The notes under the pieces are model-generated. The model did no database searches. It worked only from the letters and a program-made list of their open reading frames with translations, and had not been told where the DNA came from. Of a stretch of DNA of 64,000 nucleotides, positions 8,394 through 16,626 are shown piece by piece. The stretch lies in the NCBI RefSeq assembly GCF_001428485.1, contig NZ_LMHS01000002.1, positions 354,093 through 418,092 on the forward strand, given 5' to 3'. The stretch's first letter is position 1. The number at the start of each line of letters is the position of its first letter. Made by a program: the position numbers and the translations under genes. This DNA comes from Microbacterium sp. Root180 (GTDB lineage Bacteria > Actinomycetota > Actinomycetes > Actinomycetales > Microbacteriaceae).

Positions 8394-8941
8394 GGCGCGC
8401 CCACGTATCGGACTTCGTGCGCGCGGATCCGTCCGGCCCCCTCGAGCTCCCTCACGGGGACCGGCGCGACGTCGACCTCGTAGAACAGCGCGAGGCGGGC
8501 AGGCCGACCGAGCGCGCCCCAGACCTGGTTGCGCTCATCGGCCGTGGGTGTCAGCATCCGGATCGCTATCGAGTCGACCTCGTCCGACAGCGGGGGCTGC
8601 AGCGTCGTCCCGTCGACGATCGGCGTCGAGTGGAACGCCTGCACGATCCGCGCGATGCGGGTCTGCGCCTCGTCGTGAGGTCCGGTGTAGGTGATCAGGT
8701 AGCGCAGCTTGAGGTGCAACGGCGCGCGAACCAGGCCCGCGACGCCTTCGACCAATGGCCGGTTGAGCATGTGCGGGTGCGGCTCGACCGCGATGAGCGC
8801 GAGCGAGGCCTTGTTGGCGGTCGGCGCCTGGTCCGCCGCGCTCAATGACGAGATCTCGACCCACTCGCCCAGGTCGGGGGTCGCGGTGTGGATGACGTCG
8901 ATCAGGGCATCGGAGACCTCGCGGATCACGGCCGCTCCCAT
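8390..8941 (-). CDS. DUF4255 / Pvc16-type tube-terminating cap protein (eCIS)
   Basis: A 183-residue protein of the DUF4255 (Pvc16 N-terminal) family, which in characterised eCIS particles caps the distal end of the tube and sheath. Evidence is the N-terminal IREVSDALIDVIHT, the stretch HLKLRYLITYTGPHDEAQTRIARIVQAFHSTPIV, and the C-terminal LALFYEVDVAPVPVRELEGAGRI, all in the expected order. ATG at 8941 overlaps the end of the small upstream gene by 16 bases, and the stop overlaps the start of the unknown protein. Having the cap gene first and the sheath next is a usual eCIS order. Confidence 0.85.
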   Translation of the reverse strand: MGAAVIREVSDALIDVIHTATPDLGEWVEISSLSAADQAPTANKASLALIAVEPHPHMLNRPLVEGVAGLVRAPLHLKLRYLITYTGPHDEAQTRIARIVQAFHSTPIVDGTTLQPPLSDEVDSIAIRMLTPTADERNQVWGALGRPARLALFYEVDVAPVPVRELEGAGRIRAHEVRYVGAP

Positions 8942-9135
8942 CGCCGCGGCTTCACGCCGCCCTCATCCAGACGTGCCTCGATGATCTGCTCGATCTCGGC
9001 GATCGATCCCGCGTACGTCTCCACATCCGTCTCCAAGTCGCGCACCCGTGCCCGGACGATGGCGGGAAGCGTCTCGACATCGCGGGGCTCCGCCCACACG
9101 TCGAGCAGGAATCGGTTCCTCCACGCGTGCGTCAC
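8926..9135 (-). CDS. Small unknown protein, first gene of the eCIS operon
   Basis: A 69-residue, charged, probably helical protein with a GTG start (VTHAWRNRFLLDVWAEPRDVE at the N-terminus, IAEIEQIIEARLDEGG in the C-terminal half). No signal, membrane segment or known domain is visible. GAGGAGG lies about 11 bases upstream of the GTG, and the C-terminus overlaps the DUF4255 gene by 16 bases, which argues that it is translated. It is the first frame after the phased repeats, so its leader carries the operon promoter. It could be an assembly factor or merely a leader peptide; the start codon is uncertain. Confidence 0.5.
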   Translation of the reverse strand: MTHAWRNRFLLDVWAEPRDVETLPAIVRARVRDLETDVETYAGSIAEIEQIIEARLDEGGVKPRRWERP

Positions 9136-9164
9136 CGGGTCGTGATCCTCCTCACGACAGACGC

Positions 9165-9215
9165 TGTCAGCGTCCTCTCACCGCGGCGTCACGAAGGTGT
9201 CACGAGGGCGTCACG
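9165..9215 (-). promoter_or_regulatory. Phased heptamer repeats, probable SARP operator for the eCIS operon
   Basis: Read on the minus strand, CGTGACG, CGTGACA, CGTGACG, GGTGAGA and GCTGACA begin at 9215, 9204, 9193, 9182 and 9171, each 7 bases long with 4-base spacers, an exact 11-base period. SARP-family activators are known to bind direct heptamer repeats with this spacing. The first repeat overlaps the stop codon of the SARP gene, the last lies about 30 bases before the first eCIS start codon. No clear -10 hexamer follows. The palindrome GACGCT-GTC-AGCGTC at 9160-9174 overlaps the last repeat. Confidence 0.7.
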
Positions 9216-10077
9216 GCAGACGGCGCAGGTGCTCCAGCGCACGGTCGACCATTTCGCCCAGCCGGCGGATCTCCCGCCGGGCGCCCTCGAGCTCGGCCTC
9301 GAGGGCGGCGACGCCCGGCGAGAGCGGGCCCGCGCCGCGCGTGAGCCGCGAGTACAGCGCGATCGTCTCGGGGAGCGGGTCCGCGCCGAGCTCGGCGAGC
9401 AGCAGCCGACGGCAGCGCTCGAACTCGCGCTCGACCAGGTCCATGCGTCCCAAGGCGCCGTAGGCGGTCATGAGGTGGCGGTGCAGGTCCTCGCGCAGCG
9501 GCTCGATGGCCAGCACGGCCTCGCCCCATTCGTCCACCGCCGCGAGGTCGCCGCGCGCACCGGCGTGCTGCAGCAGATAGTCGAGCGCGGCGACGTACTC
9601 GTTCTCGATGCGGTAGCGGCGCGCCATGAGCCACTCGTCGTCGTAGGGCTCGAGCAGGCGGCCCGTGTGGAGCCGGACGGCCTCGTCGAGCACCGAGGCA
9701 TCGTCGTCGGTCATGTCCGCGGGAGGTTTGGAGAGCACGGGCGAGACGAGCCGCTCGAACCGATCCGCGTCGGTGGACACCTCGAGAGCGTCGGCGAAGC
9801 CGAGCGTGCGCGAGTCGGCGGTGGTGACGGCATCCATCCCGGTCAGATCGCGCAGCTCGGATCGCAGGCGCCACAGGGCGGTGCTCAGCCGGCGCCGCGC
9901 CGAGGACTCCGTGCAGTCGGCGAACAGCTCGCTGGCAGCGATCGCCCGCGGTCTGCCTCCGACGGGGGCGAGCGCAAGGTACGCGCACAGCACCGTCGCG
10001 CCGGGGGAGAGGTCGACGCCCGAGGCGGAGCCTCTCGGGACGCCGAGCAGGCTCAACGTCAGCTCAGTGCGGGACAT
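9211..10077 (-). CDS. SARP-type transcriptional activator (wHTH + BTAD)
   Basis: A 288-residue regulator of the small SARP type. Residues about 5-100 form an OmpR-like winged helix ([11 protein letters not shown], then [16 protein letters not shown]), and about 105-250 the bacterial transcriptional activation domain ([48 protein letters not shown]). A short C-terminal coiled coil follows ([22 protein letters not shown]). ATG 10077 is preferred over the GTG one codon earlier because AAAGGG lies five bases upstream. The gene reads toward the eCIS and the phased repeats start at its stop codon, so it is the natural candidate to activate that operon. No ATPase or TPR sensor domain is attached; how its activity is controlled is not visible. 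Confidence 0.88.
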   Translation of the reverse strand: MSRTELTLSLLGVPRGSASGVDLSPGATVLCAYLALAPVGGRPRAIAASELFADCTESSARRRLSTALWRLRSELRDLTGMDAVTTADSRTLGFADALEVSTDADRFERLVSPVLSKPPADMTDDDASVLDEAVRLHTGRLLEPYDDEWLMARRYRIENEYVAALDYLLQHAGARGDLAAVDEWGEAVLAIEPLREDLHRHLMTAYGALGRMDLVEREFERCRRLLLAELGADPLPETIALYSRLTRGAGPLSPGVAALEAELEGARREIRRLGEMVDRALEHLRRLP

Positions 10078-10080
10078 CAC

Positions 10081-10528
10081 GTCCCTTTCCCTCGCCGGGG
10101 GCGAGGCATCCGGTGATCAGCGGTCCCCGAATACACAGTCCCTGGCTGTTCGGTCTTCCACCGCCGTCCCGGCTCTTGCGAAGCCGATGCCGACGGACGC
10201 TCCGGCGCCCTCCGCCCACGTCGTCAGACCCTCCGCGCCCCCTCGCTGCCACGAGGCGCGCTCCGGTGCCGGCTCTCGCCGGTCGCCACCGCACGCCCCC
10301 ACAGGTCCGCCCGGCACCTCTCATGGTCGAGCCCGGCGCGGCCCCCGTCAAGCACTCGCCTTGATTCGCGTCCACGCAGCCCCGATCCGTGCACAGCGCG
10401 CCGGCTCCGCGACCGGCGTCCTCGTGGTCCCCCTGTCTTCAGAGGGCACTCCGCCGCGCCAGATACACCGCGCGGCCGGCGGCGTCACGCGGCGCCGCGG
10501 CATCCCGCCCGGCCGCTACCCTGGAACC
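10081..10528. other. 448-base gap between the eCIS regulator and hisE
   Basis: I see no convincing gene here. Open frames on both strands have no recognisable domain, poor third-position GC pattern and no ribosome site. The stretch must hold the leader and promoter of the SARP gene (minus strand, AGGGAAAGGG just before its start) and, at its right end, the hisE promoter. No tRNA, inverted-repeat end, transposase remnant or direct duplication that would mark an integrated element was found by eye. Confidence 0.6.
10517..10522 (+). promoter_or_regulatory. -10 element of hisE, leaderless
   Basis: TACCCT is followed by exactly six bases and the GTG start of hisE, so transcription probably begins at the start codon itself. 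No Shine-Dalgarno sequence is present. Confidence 0.6.
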
Positions 10529-10792
10529 GTGAAGACGTTCGATGCGCTGTTCGCCGAGCTCACCGCCAAGGCGGCCGAGCGCCCCGACGGATCGGGGACG
10601 GTCGCCCAGCTCGACGCGGGCGTCCACGCGATCGGCAAGAAGATCGTCGAAGAGGCCGCCGAGGTCTGGATGGCTGCCGAGTACGAGTCGAAGGATGCCG
10701 CAGCCGAGGAGATCTCGCAGCTGCTGTACCACCTCCAGGTGCTGATGCTCGCGAAGGGCCTGAGCCTCGAAGACGTCTACCGACATCTCTGA
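10529..10792 (+). CDS. hisE: Phosphoribosyl-ATP pyrophosphohydrolase
   Basis: An 87-residue HisE, second step of histidine synthesis (PR-ATP to PR-AMP with release of pyrophosphate). The MazG-like metal-binding features are visible: [18 protein letters not shown] near residues 34-51 and [17 protein letters not shown] near 55-71. The GTG at 10529 gives the normal length (the open frame continues far upstream but lacks similarity there) and stands six bases after a -10 hexamer. hisG follows after 43 bases. It is the first gene of a his cluster that keeps hisE, hisG, hisF and hisI; hisD, hisC, hisB, hisH and hisA must lie elsewhere. Confidence 0.95.
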   Translation: MKTFDALFAELTAKAAERPDGSGTVAQLDAGVHAIGKKIVEEAAEVWMAAEYESKDAAAEEISQLLYHLQVLMLAKGLSLEDVYRHL

Positions 10793-10835
10793 GCGCGCGC
10801 TCCCGTCCGCCCTCGACCCGAAAGCCTCCGCCGCC

Positions 10836-11678
10836 ATGCTGCGCATCGCCGTTCCGAACAAGGGCTCGCTCGCCGAGACCGCCACCGAGATGCTCTCGGA
10901 GGCGGGGTACACCGGCCGTCGCGATCCCAAGGACCTCCACACCATCGACCCGCAGAACGAGGTCGAGTTCTTCTACCTGCGCCCGAAGGACATCGCGACC
11001 TACGTCGGCTCCGGCGCCCTCGATGTCGGGATCACCGGCCGTGACCTGCTCCTGGACGCGCGCATGCCCGGCGCGCGCGAGATCGAGGCGCTCGCGTTCG
11101 GCGACTCGACCTTCCGCTTCGCCGGTCCGCCCGGACGCTTCGCCACCGTCGGCGACCTCCAGGGCATGCGGGTCGCGACGGCCTACCCGGGCCTGGTGGA
11201 CGGCTTCCTCGACGACCACGGCGTCGCCGTGGACCTGGTGCCGCTGGACGGCGCGGTCGAGTCGGCAGTGCGCCTCGGAGTGGCGGATGCCGTCGCCGAC
11301 GTCGTGTCGACGGGCACCACGTTGCGCCAGGCAGGGCTCGAGATCTTCGGACCGGTCATCCTCGAGTCGGAGGCCGTGCTCATCACCGGGCCGACCGACG
11401 CGGACGGCACCGAGACGCTGCTGCGGCGCCTGCGGGGCGTCATGGTGGCGCGACGCTACGTCATGGTCGACTACGACCTTCCCGCGACCCTCGTGGACGA
11501 CGCCGTCGCCATCGCTCCGGGCATCGAGTCGCCGACGATCGCCCCGCTGCGCGATCCCGAGTGGGTGGCCGTGCGCGTGATGGTGCCCCGTGCGGGTGTC
11601 AACCAGGTCATGGACGCCCTGTACGCGATCGGCGCGCGCGCGATCCTGGTGACGGCGATCCACAACGCGAGGCTCTGA
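10836..11678 (+). CDS. hisG: ATP phosphoribosyltransferase, long form
   Basis: A 280-residue HisG of the long, allosteric type, which condenses ATP with PRPP as the first committed step of histidine synthesis. Seen: N-terminal [19 protein letters not shown], the PRPP-binding-loop region [21 protein letters not shown] near 152-172, and a C-terminal regulatory domain ([27 protein letters not shown]) that binds histidine in other long HisG proteins. No HisZ partner is therefore needed. Its stop overlaps the hisF start (TGATG), indicating coupled translation. Confidence 0.96.
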   Translation: MLRIAVPNKGSLAETATEMLSEAGYTGRRDPKDLHTIDPQNEVEFFYLRPKDIATYVGSGALDVGITGRDLLLDARMPGAREIEALAFGDSTFRFAGPPGRFATVGDLQGMRVATAYPGLVDGFLDDHGVAVDLVPLDGAVESAVRLGVADAVADVVSTGTTLRQAGLEIFGPVILESEAVLITGPTDADGTETLLRRLRGVMVARRYVMVDYDLPATLVDDAVAIAPGIESPTIAPLRDPEWVAVRVMVPRAGVNQVMDALYAIGARAILVTAIHNARL

Positions 11679-12451
11679 TGAGCCTCGTCTGCCGCGTCAT
11701 CCCCTGCCTCGACGTCGCCGGCGGGCGCGTGGTGAAGGGCGTCAACTTCGAGAACCTGCGCGACATGGGCGATCCGGTCGAGCTGGCACGCGAGTACTTC
11801 CGACAGGGCGCCGATGAACTGACCTTCCTCGATGTGACCGCGACCGTCGACGAGCGCTCGACGACCTACGACGTCGTGCGCCGCACCGCCGAGCAGGTGT
11901 TCATCCCGCTCACGGTGGGCGGGGGAGTGCGCTCCACCGACGACGTCGCGCGGCTGCTCTCGGTCGGTGCCGACAAGATCGGCGTCAACTCCGCCGCGAT
12001 CGCTCGTCCCGCGCTGCTCGACGAGATCGCGGACCGGTTCGGCGCCCAGGTGCTCGTCCTCTCGCTCGATGTGAAGCGCTCGCCCGGCACGGAGTCCGGT
12101 TTCGTCGTCACCACCCACGGCGGCCGCACCGAGACAACGCTGGACGCGCTGGCGTGGGCGCGGGAGGCGATCGAGCGCGGCGCGGGAGAGCTCCTGGTCA
12201 ACTCGATCGATGCCGACGGCACGCGCGAAGGCTTCGATCTCGAGCTCGTCGCGCTCATGCGCGAGGTCTCGAGCGTTCCGGTCATCGCGTCCGGGGGAGC
12301 GGGCCGCGCCGAGGACTTCGGCCCGGCGATCGAAGCAGGGGCCGATGCCGTGCTCGCGGCATCCGTGTTCCACTCCGGCCAGCTGACCGTGGGCGACGTG
12401 AAGAGCGCGATGGCCGCGAACGGCATCGCCGTGCGGGAGGTGGCGGCATGA
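11678..12451 (+). CDS. hisF: Imidazole glycerol phosphate synthase subunit HisF
   Basis: A 257-residue (beta/alpha)8 cyclase subunit that uses ammonia from HisH to make imidazole glycerol phosphate and AICAR. The start [21 protein letters not shown] contains the catalytic aspartate (D11 in LDVA), and the second catalytic aspartate appears in [15 protein letters not shown]. Phosphate-binding loops VGGGVRS and [11 protein letters not shown] are intact. The ATG at 11678 overlaps the hisG stop, and its own stop overlaps the hisI start. The glutaminase partner hisH is not in the window. Confidence 0.96.
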   Translation: MSLVCRVIPCLDVAGGRVVKGVNFENLRDMGDPVELAREYFRQGADELTFLDVTATVDERSTTYDVVRRTAEQVFIPLTVGGGVRSTDDVARLLSVGADKIGVNSAAIARPALLDEIADRFGAQVLVLSLDVKRSPGTESGFVVTTHGGRTETTLDALAWAREAIERGAGELLVNSIDADGTREGFDLELVALMREVSSVPVIASGGAGRAEDFGPAIEAGADAVLAASVFHSGQLTVGDVKSAMAANGIAVREVAA

Positions 12452-12813
12452 CCGAGACCGTTCAGGAGCGCATCGAGCGCGTCTCGTTCGACGCCCACGG
12501 CCTCGTTGCTGCCATCGTGCAGCAGTGGGACACCCGCGAAGTCCTCATGCTCGGGTGGATGGATGCCGAGGCCCTGCGTCGCACGCTGACCGAAGGCCGC
12601 GTGACGTTCTGGTCGCGCTCGCGCCGGGAGTACTGGCGCAAGGGCGACACGTCGGGTCACATCCAGCTCGTGCGCGGGGCGCGGCTGGACTGCGACGGCG
12701 ACGCGATCCTGCTCGAGGTCGACCAGGTCGGCCCGGCATGCCACACCGGCACGCGCACGTGCTTCGACGCGGACGACCTCGATCCGGTCGCCGGTCCGGA
12801 GCGCCGGGAGTGA
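12448..12813 (+). CDS. hisI: Phosphoribosyl-AMP cyclohydrolase
   Basis: A 121-residue HisI, which opens the adenine ring of PR-AMP. Family motifs are clear: [28 protein letters not shown], then WRKGDTSGH and the metal-binding segment [22 protein letters not shown] with its cysteines. ATG 12448 overlaps the hisF stop. The GTGA at its 3' end starts the Trp-associated membrane protein. In related genomes trpE normally stands between these two genes, so the direct contact here is unusual. Confidence 0.96.
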   Translation: MTETVQERIERVSFDAHGLVAAIVQQWDTREVLMLGWMDAEALRRTLTEGRVTFWSRSRREYWRKGDTSGHIQLVRGARLDCDGDAILLEVDQVGPACHTGTRTCFDADDLDPVAGPERRE

Positions 12814-13418
12814 CCGGTCGCGCCCGCCTGATCGCCGTCGTCGCCCTCGTCGCGTGCGGCGCGGTCATCGTCATCTCGGCGACGCAGACATGGCTCGCCG
12901 TCGTGCTCGACGACGGGGCCGGTCACACCCTCGAGGTTCCCGGCGCCGCCGCGATCCCGGTGCTCGCGCCGCTCGGACTGGCGGTCCTGGCGCTAGGCGG
13001 GGCGCTGTCGATCGCCGGGCTCGTGCTGCGCTACGTCTTCGGCGCCCTGACCGTGCTGATCGCGGCGACGCTCGCCTGGCTCACGGCCGCGATCGTCTTC
13101 GCCCAGCCCGTCGCCGCCGTCGCGTCCACCGTCACCGAGGCGACCGGGATCACCGGCGAGGCGGCTGTGGCTGAGCTGGTCGCCGCCATCACGGCGACCG
13201 CCTGGCCAGCTGTGACCCTCGTCGCGACGATCGTGCTCCTGGCTGCCGGGGTCTTCACCCTCGTGACGGCGCGCCGCTGGAAGGGCTCAGGACGCCGCTA
13301 TCGCACCGAGGACGGACCCACGACCACCGCCGCCTCGGGGTCGCGCCCGCACGACGCGATCGATTCGTGGGACGACCTCTCGCGTGGCGAGGATCCGACG
13401 ACCCGCCCGCTAGACTGA
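12810..13418 (+). CDS. Trp-biosynthesis-associated membrane protein
   Basis: A 202-residue protein of the actinobacterial Trp-operon membrane family (TIGR02234 / Trp_oprn_chp type), found beside trpE and trpC but of unknown function. Four membrane helices can be seen at about residues 8-24 ([17 protein letters not shown]), 47-70, 74-97 and 135-158, with a conserved-looking TQTW after the first. The C-terminal 40 residues are hydrophilic ([16 protein letters not shown]). The GTG start overlaps the hisI stop. Its retention without trpE suggests it does more than assist that enzyme, or that trpE was lost recently. Confidence 0.85.
   Translation: MTGRARLIAVVALVACGAVIVISATQTWLAVVLDDGAGHTLEVPGAAAIPVLAPLGLAVLALGGALSIAGLVLRYVFGALTVLIAATLAWLTAAIVFAQPVAAVASTVTEATGITGEAAVAELVAAITATAWPAVTLVATIVLLAAGVFTLVTARRWKGSGRRYRTEDGPTTTAASGSRPHDAIDSWDDLSRGEDPTTRPLD
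13411..13416 (+). promoter_or_regulatory. -10 element upstream of the HGxxPAAW gene
   Basis: TAGACT overlaps the end of the upstream membrane-protein gene; a start about seven bases downstream would give a leader of roughly 26 bases carrying GGAGG before the ATG at 13450. An internal promoter for the trpCBA part is plausible. Confidence 0.4.
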
Positions 13419-13449
13419 CCACACCCCCGCGACTACCTGGAGGACCCCC

Positions 13450-13680
13450 ATGAGCAACCACATCGGCGACCCCGGCCACGGACACTCGCCCGCCGCCTGG
13501 ACAGCCGTCGTGATCATGCTCGTCGCGGTCACGCTCGGCACGCTGTTCTACTGGTTCGACATGCCCATCCTCGTGTGGGCATCCGCCGCGCTGCTCGTGG
13601 TCGGCGCGATCGTCGGCTGGGTGATGGCCAGGGCCGGCTACGGCGCCAACGGCCCGAAGTACGCCCCGAAAGAGCACTGA
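13450..13680 (+). CDS. HGxxPAAW-motif membrane protein (DUF6704)
   Basis: A 76-residue protein with the diagnostic HGHSPAAW at residues 10-17, followed by two membrane helices (about 18-34 and 41-62) and a short basic tail ending GPKYAPKEH. This family sits next to trpC in many Micrococcales; its function is unknown. A good GGAGG lies seven to eight bases before the ATG. The gene ends one base before the trpC start, so it is part of the transcript. The two histidines and the periplasm-facing N-terminus could bind a metal, but that is only a guess. Confidence 0.88.
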   Translation: MSNHIGDPGHGHSPAAWTAVVIMLVAVTLGTLFYWFDMPILVWASAALLVVGAIVGWVMARAGYGANGPKYAPKEH

Positions 13681-13681
13681 C

Positions 13682-14458
13682 GTGCTCGCCGACCTCACGG
13701 CCGGCGCGGTGGAGGATGCCGAGGCCCGTGCCTCGGAGCGACCGTTCGCGGTCGTCGAGGCTGCGGCACTCGCGCAGCCGTCCGCCCGCGACGCCCTCGC
13801 CGCCCTGGCACCCGCCGACCGCGTGAAGATCATCGCCGAGGTGAAGCGGGCGAGCCCGTCGCGCGGCGACCTCGCCGCCATCCCCGACCCCGCTCTGCAG
13901 GCCCGCCGGTACGAGGAGGGCGGGGCATCCGCCATCTCCGTCCTCACCGAAGGACGCCGCTTCAAGGGCAGCCTCGCGGACCTCGTGGCCGTCCGGGCCG
14001 CGGTCGAGCTCCCGGTGCTGCGCAAGGACTTCATCGCGAACGAGTACCAGGTGCTCGAGGCGCGCGCGGCCGGAGCCGACCTCGTGCTCCTCATCGTCGC
14101 GGCGCTCGAGCAGGACGTGCTCGCGCGTCTGCACACGCTGATCCTCGAGCTGGGCATGACACCCCTCGTCGAGGCGCACTCCGCCGACGAGGTCGAGCGC
14201 GCCGCCGATGTGGGTGCGCGGCTCATCGGGGTCAACGCCCGCGACCTGTCGACGTTCGAACTCGACCGGGACCTGTTCGGACGAGTGGCCGACCGCATCC
14301 CCGCCGGCGCCGTCAAGGTCGCCGAGTCCGCGGTGCTCTCGCCGGCGGATGTCGCGCACTACCGTGCCGCCGGCGCTGACGTCGTACTGATCGGCGAGGC
14401 GCTCGTGACCAACGACCCGGTCTCGACCCTTCGATCATTCCTGGAGGCGGAGAAGTGA
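13682..14458 (+). CDS. trpC: Indole-3-glycerol-phosphate synthase
   Basis: A 258-residue TrpC, which closes the indole ring from CdRP. The catalytic lysine and surrounding loop are seen in [18 protein letters not shown] (about 48-65), the second in [15 protein letters not shown], the phosphate site in [30 protein letters not shown]. The GTG start at 13682 follows the previous stop by one base. The stop overlaps trpB (GTGA). No fused PRA isomerase is present, as is normal in Actinobacteria where PriA does both isomerisations. Confidence 0.95.
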   Translation: MLADLTAGAVEDAEARASERPFAVVEAAALAQPSARDALAALAPADRVKIIAEVKRASPSRGDLAAIPDPALQARRYEEGGASAISVLTEGRRFKGSLADLVAVRAAVELPVLRKDFIANEYQVLEARAAGADLVLLIVAALEQDVLARLHTLILELGMTPLVEAHSADEVERAADVGARLIGVNARDLSTFELDRDLFGRVADRIPAGAVKVAESAVLSPADVAHYRAAGADVVLIGEALVTNDPVSTLRSFLEAEK

Positions 14459-15780
14459 GTCTGCGCGAGGCATCCGGTCCCTTCTTCGGCGACTTCGGCG
14501 GGCGGTACATGCCCGAGTCGCTCATCGCCGCGATCGACGAGCTCACCGCGGAGTACGAGGCGGCGAAGGCGGATCCCGCGTTCCAGGCCGAGTTCGTGCG
14601 CCTGCTCAACTCCTACGCCGGACGCCCGTCGCCGATCACCGAGGTGCCCCGGTTCGCCGCGCACGCGGGCGGTGCGCGGATCTTCCTCAAGCGCGAGGAC
14701 CTCAACCACACCGGCTCGCACAAGATCAACAACGTGCTCGGCCAGGCGCTGCTCACTCAGCGCCTCGGCAAGACGCGCGTGATCGCCGAGACCGGCGCGG
14801 GGCAGCACGGCGTCGCCACGGCGACCGCCGCCGCGCTGTTCGGCTTCGAGTGCACCATCTACATGGGCGAGGTCGACACGGAGCGACAGGCGCTCAACGT
14901 CGCCCGCATGCGCCTGCTCGGCGCCGAGGTGATTCCCGTCACGACGGGATCGCGCACGCTCAAGGACGCGATCAACGACGCCTATCGCGACTGGGTCGCG
15001 AGCGTCGAGAACACCAACTACATCTTCGGCACGGCGGCGGGACCGCATCCGTTCCCCGCGATGGTCCGCGACTTCCAGAAGGTGATCAGCGAAGAGGCCC
15101 GCGCGCAGCTGCTCGACGAGGCCGGTCGCCTTCCCGACGCCGTGCTCGCGTGCGTCGGCGGCGGTTCGAACGCCATCGGCATGTTCGACGCCTTCCTCGA
15201 CGACGAGGACGTGAAGCTGTACGGCGTCGAGGCCGCCGGCGACGGGGTGGACACGCCCCGCCACGCCGCGTCGATCGAGCGAGGCCGCCCGGGCGTGCTC
15301 CACGGGGCGAAGACGTTCGTGCTGCAGGACGAGGACGGCCAGACGATCGAGTCCCATTCGATCTCCGCCGGCCTGGACTACCCGGGCGTCGGCCCCGAGC
15401 ACGCCTGGCTCGCGTCCATCGGGCGTGCGCAGTACATCCCCGCGACCGACGACGAGGCGATGCAGGCGCTGCGCCTGCTGTCCGAGACCGAGGGCATCAT
15501 CCCGGCCATCGAGTCCGCCCACGCGCTGGCGGGCGCGCTGCGCATCGGTCGCGAGCTCGGACCCGACGCGATCCTCGCCGTCTGCCTCTCCGGCCGCGGC
15601 GACAAGGACATGGACACCGCCGCGCGCTACTTCGATCTCTACGACAAGGGCCGGGTCCCCACGCCCACTCCAGACGCCGCTGACGCGTCGTCTGGAGCCT
15701 CCGGGCGCGTGGGCCCAGCCGCGGCCGCCGCCGCAGCACCGCACGACGAAGCCGCGCACGGCGAGGGGGAGAAGCTGTGA
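14455..15780 (+). CDS. trpB: Tryptophan synthase beta chain with an unusual tail
   Basis: A 441-residue TrpB, condensing indole with serine. The PLP lysine is in [13 protein letters not shown] (about residues 83-95), glutamate in [12 protein letters not shown], the phosphate-binding glycine loop in [12 protein letters not shown], and the C-terminal site in [12 protein letters not shown]. The usual protein ends soon after the last motif, but here about 39 residues rich in Ala, Gly, Ser and Pro follow ([18 protein letters not shown], then an alanine run). The DNA for this tail contains a long inverted repeat. trpA overlaps the stop codon. Confidence 0.95.
   Translation: MSLREASGPFFGDFGGRYMPESLIAAIDELTAEYEAAKADPAFQAEFVRLLNSYAGRPSPITEVPRFAAHAGGARIFLKREDLNHTGSHKINNVLGQALLTQRLGKTRVIAETGAGQHGVATATAAALFGFECTIYMGEVDTERQALNVARMRLLGAEVIPVTTGSRTLKDAINDAYRDWVASVENTNYIFGTAAGPHPFPAMVRDFQKVISEEARAQLLDEAGRLPDAVLACVGGGSNAIGMFDAFLDDEDVKLYGVEAAGDGVDTPRHAASIERGRPGVLHGAKTFVLQDEDGQTIESHSISAGLDYPGVGPEHAWLASIGRAQYIPATDDEAMQALRLLSETEGIIPAIESAHALAGALRIGRELGPDAILAVCLSGRGDKDMDTAARYFDLYDKGRVPTPTPDAADASSGASGRVGPAAAAAAAPHDEAAHGEGEKL
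15654..15714. repeat. Inverted repeat inside the trpB 3' end
   Basis: CTCCAGACG (15668-15676) and CGTCTGGAG (15689-15697) are perfect arms around a 12-base loop; the flanks (GGTCCCCACGCC and GGGCGCGTGGGCC) extend the stem imperfectly. The repeat encodes the non-conserved TrpB tail and lies about 65 bases before trpA. It may attenuate transcription or protect the trpCB mRNA end, or be an inserted palindromic element. Confidence 0.6.
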
Positions 15781-16571
15781 CCTCGCGCGTCGCCGCCGCG
15801 ATCGCCGCGGCACGGGCCGAGGGCCGCGGAGCGTTCGTCGGCTACCTGCCTCTCGGGTTCCCCGATCTCCAGGGGAGCATCGACGCCGCCGTCGCCCTCG
15901 CCGACAACGGCGCCGACATCCTCGAGCTCGGCCCGCCCTACTCCGACCCGGTGATGGACGGCACGGTCATTCAGGAGGCCACGCAGGCCGCCCTCGCGGG
16001 CGGCTTCCGGCTGCGCGACACGTTCACCGCGGTCGCCGAGATCACGCGGCGCGTGGACGTTCCCGTCCTGGTGATGACGTACTGGAACCCCGTGCTGCAG
16101 TACGGGGTCGACCGCTACGCCGACGATCTCCTCGCTGCGGGCGGGGCGGGACTCATCACGCCCGACATCACGCCCGACGCGGCCGGCGAGTGGATCGCGG
16201 CGAGCGAGCGCACGGGTCTGGACCGCGTGTTCCTCGCGGCACCGACCTCGACCGACGAGCGCCTCGCGCTGATCGCGGAAGCCTCGACCGGTTTCGTGTA
16301 CACGGTCTCGACGATGGGGATCACGGGAGAGCGGGCGCAGCTGGATGCCGCGGCCCGCACCCTCGTGGCTCGCCTGCGCGAGCACGGCGTCGAGAACGCG
16401 TGCGTCGGCATCGGCATCTCCAACGCCGAGCAGGTCGCCGGCGTGCTCGAGTACGCCGACGGCGCGATCGTGGGCACCGCGCTGGTGCGCGCGCTGCGCG
16501 ACGGCGGCATCGACGGCCTGGCCGCTTCCGCGACCGCTCTCGCCGCCGGCACCGTCCGCCCCGCGAACTAG
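15777..16571 (+). CDS. trpA: Tryptophan synthase alpha chain
   Basis: A 264-residue TrpA that cleaves indole-3-glycerol phosphate. The catalytic glutamate and aspartate occur in [12 protein letters not shown] and [17 protein letters not shown]; the phosphate-binding loop is [14 protein letters not shown] and GAIVGTALV. The GTG at 15777 overlaps the trpB stop. The stop codon TAG is also the beginning of a TAGACT hexamer that could drive lgt. With TrpB and TrpC present but TrpE not in the cluster, tryptophan synthesis depends on genes elsewhere. Confidence 0.96.
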   Translation: MTSRVAAAIAAARAEGRGAFVGYLPLGFPDLQGSIDAAVALADNGADILELGPPYSDPVMDGTVIQEATQAALAGGFRLRDTFTAVAEITRRVDVPVLVMTYWNPVLQYGVDRYADDLLAAGGAGLITPDITPDAAGEWIAASERTGLDRVFLAAPTSTDERLALIAEASTGFVYTVSTMGITGERAQLDAAARTLVARLREHGVENACVGIGISNAEQVAGVLEYADGAIVGTALVRALRDGGIDGLAASATALAAGTVRPAN

Positions 16572-16574
16572 ACT
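16569..16574 (+). promoter_or_regulatory. -10 element of lgt, built on the trpA stop codon
   Basis: TAGACT starts with the trpA stop TAG. A start point near 16581 would leave a leader of about 46 bases before lgt. Confidence 0.4.
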
Positions 16575-16626
16575 TCATCCGTCGGCTCGCCGCCGGCACC
16601 CCCGACAGCCAAGGATTCGATCGCCC

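Noticed and set aside
1..9135. Prophage or type VI secretion interpretation of the tail-like genes
   Set aside because: No head, packaging, lysis or integration genes and no T6SS membrane-complex genes are present; LysM, DUF4255 and DUF5908-type genes point to eCIS.
10064..10375. A 103-codon minus-strand frame upstream of the SARP gene
   Set aside because: Glycine/arginine-rich, no ribosome site, no recognisable domain and it overlaps the SARP leader.
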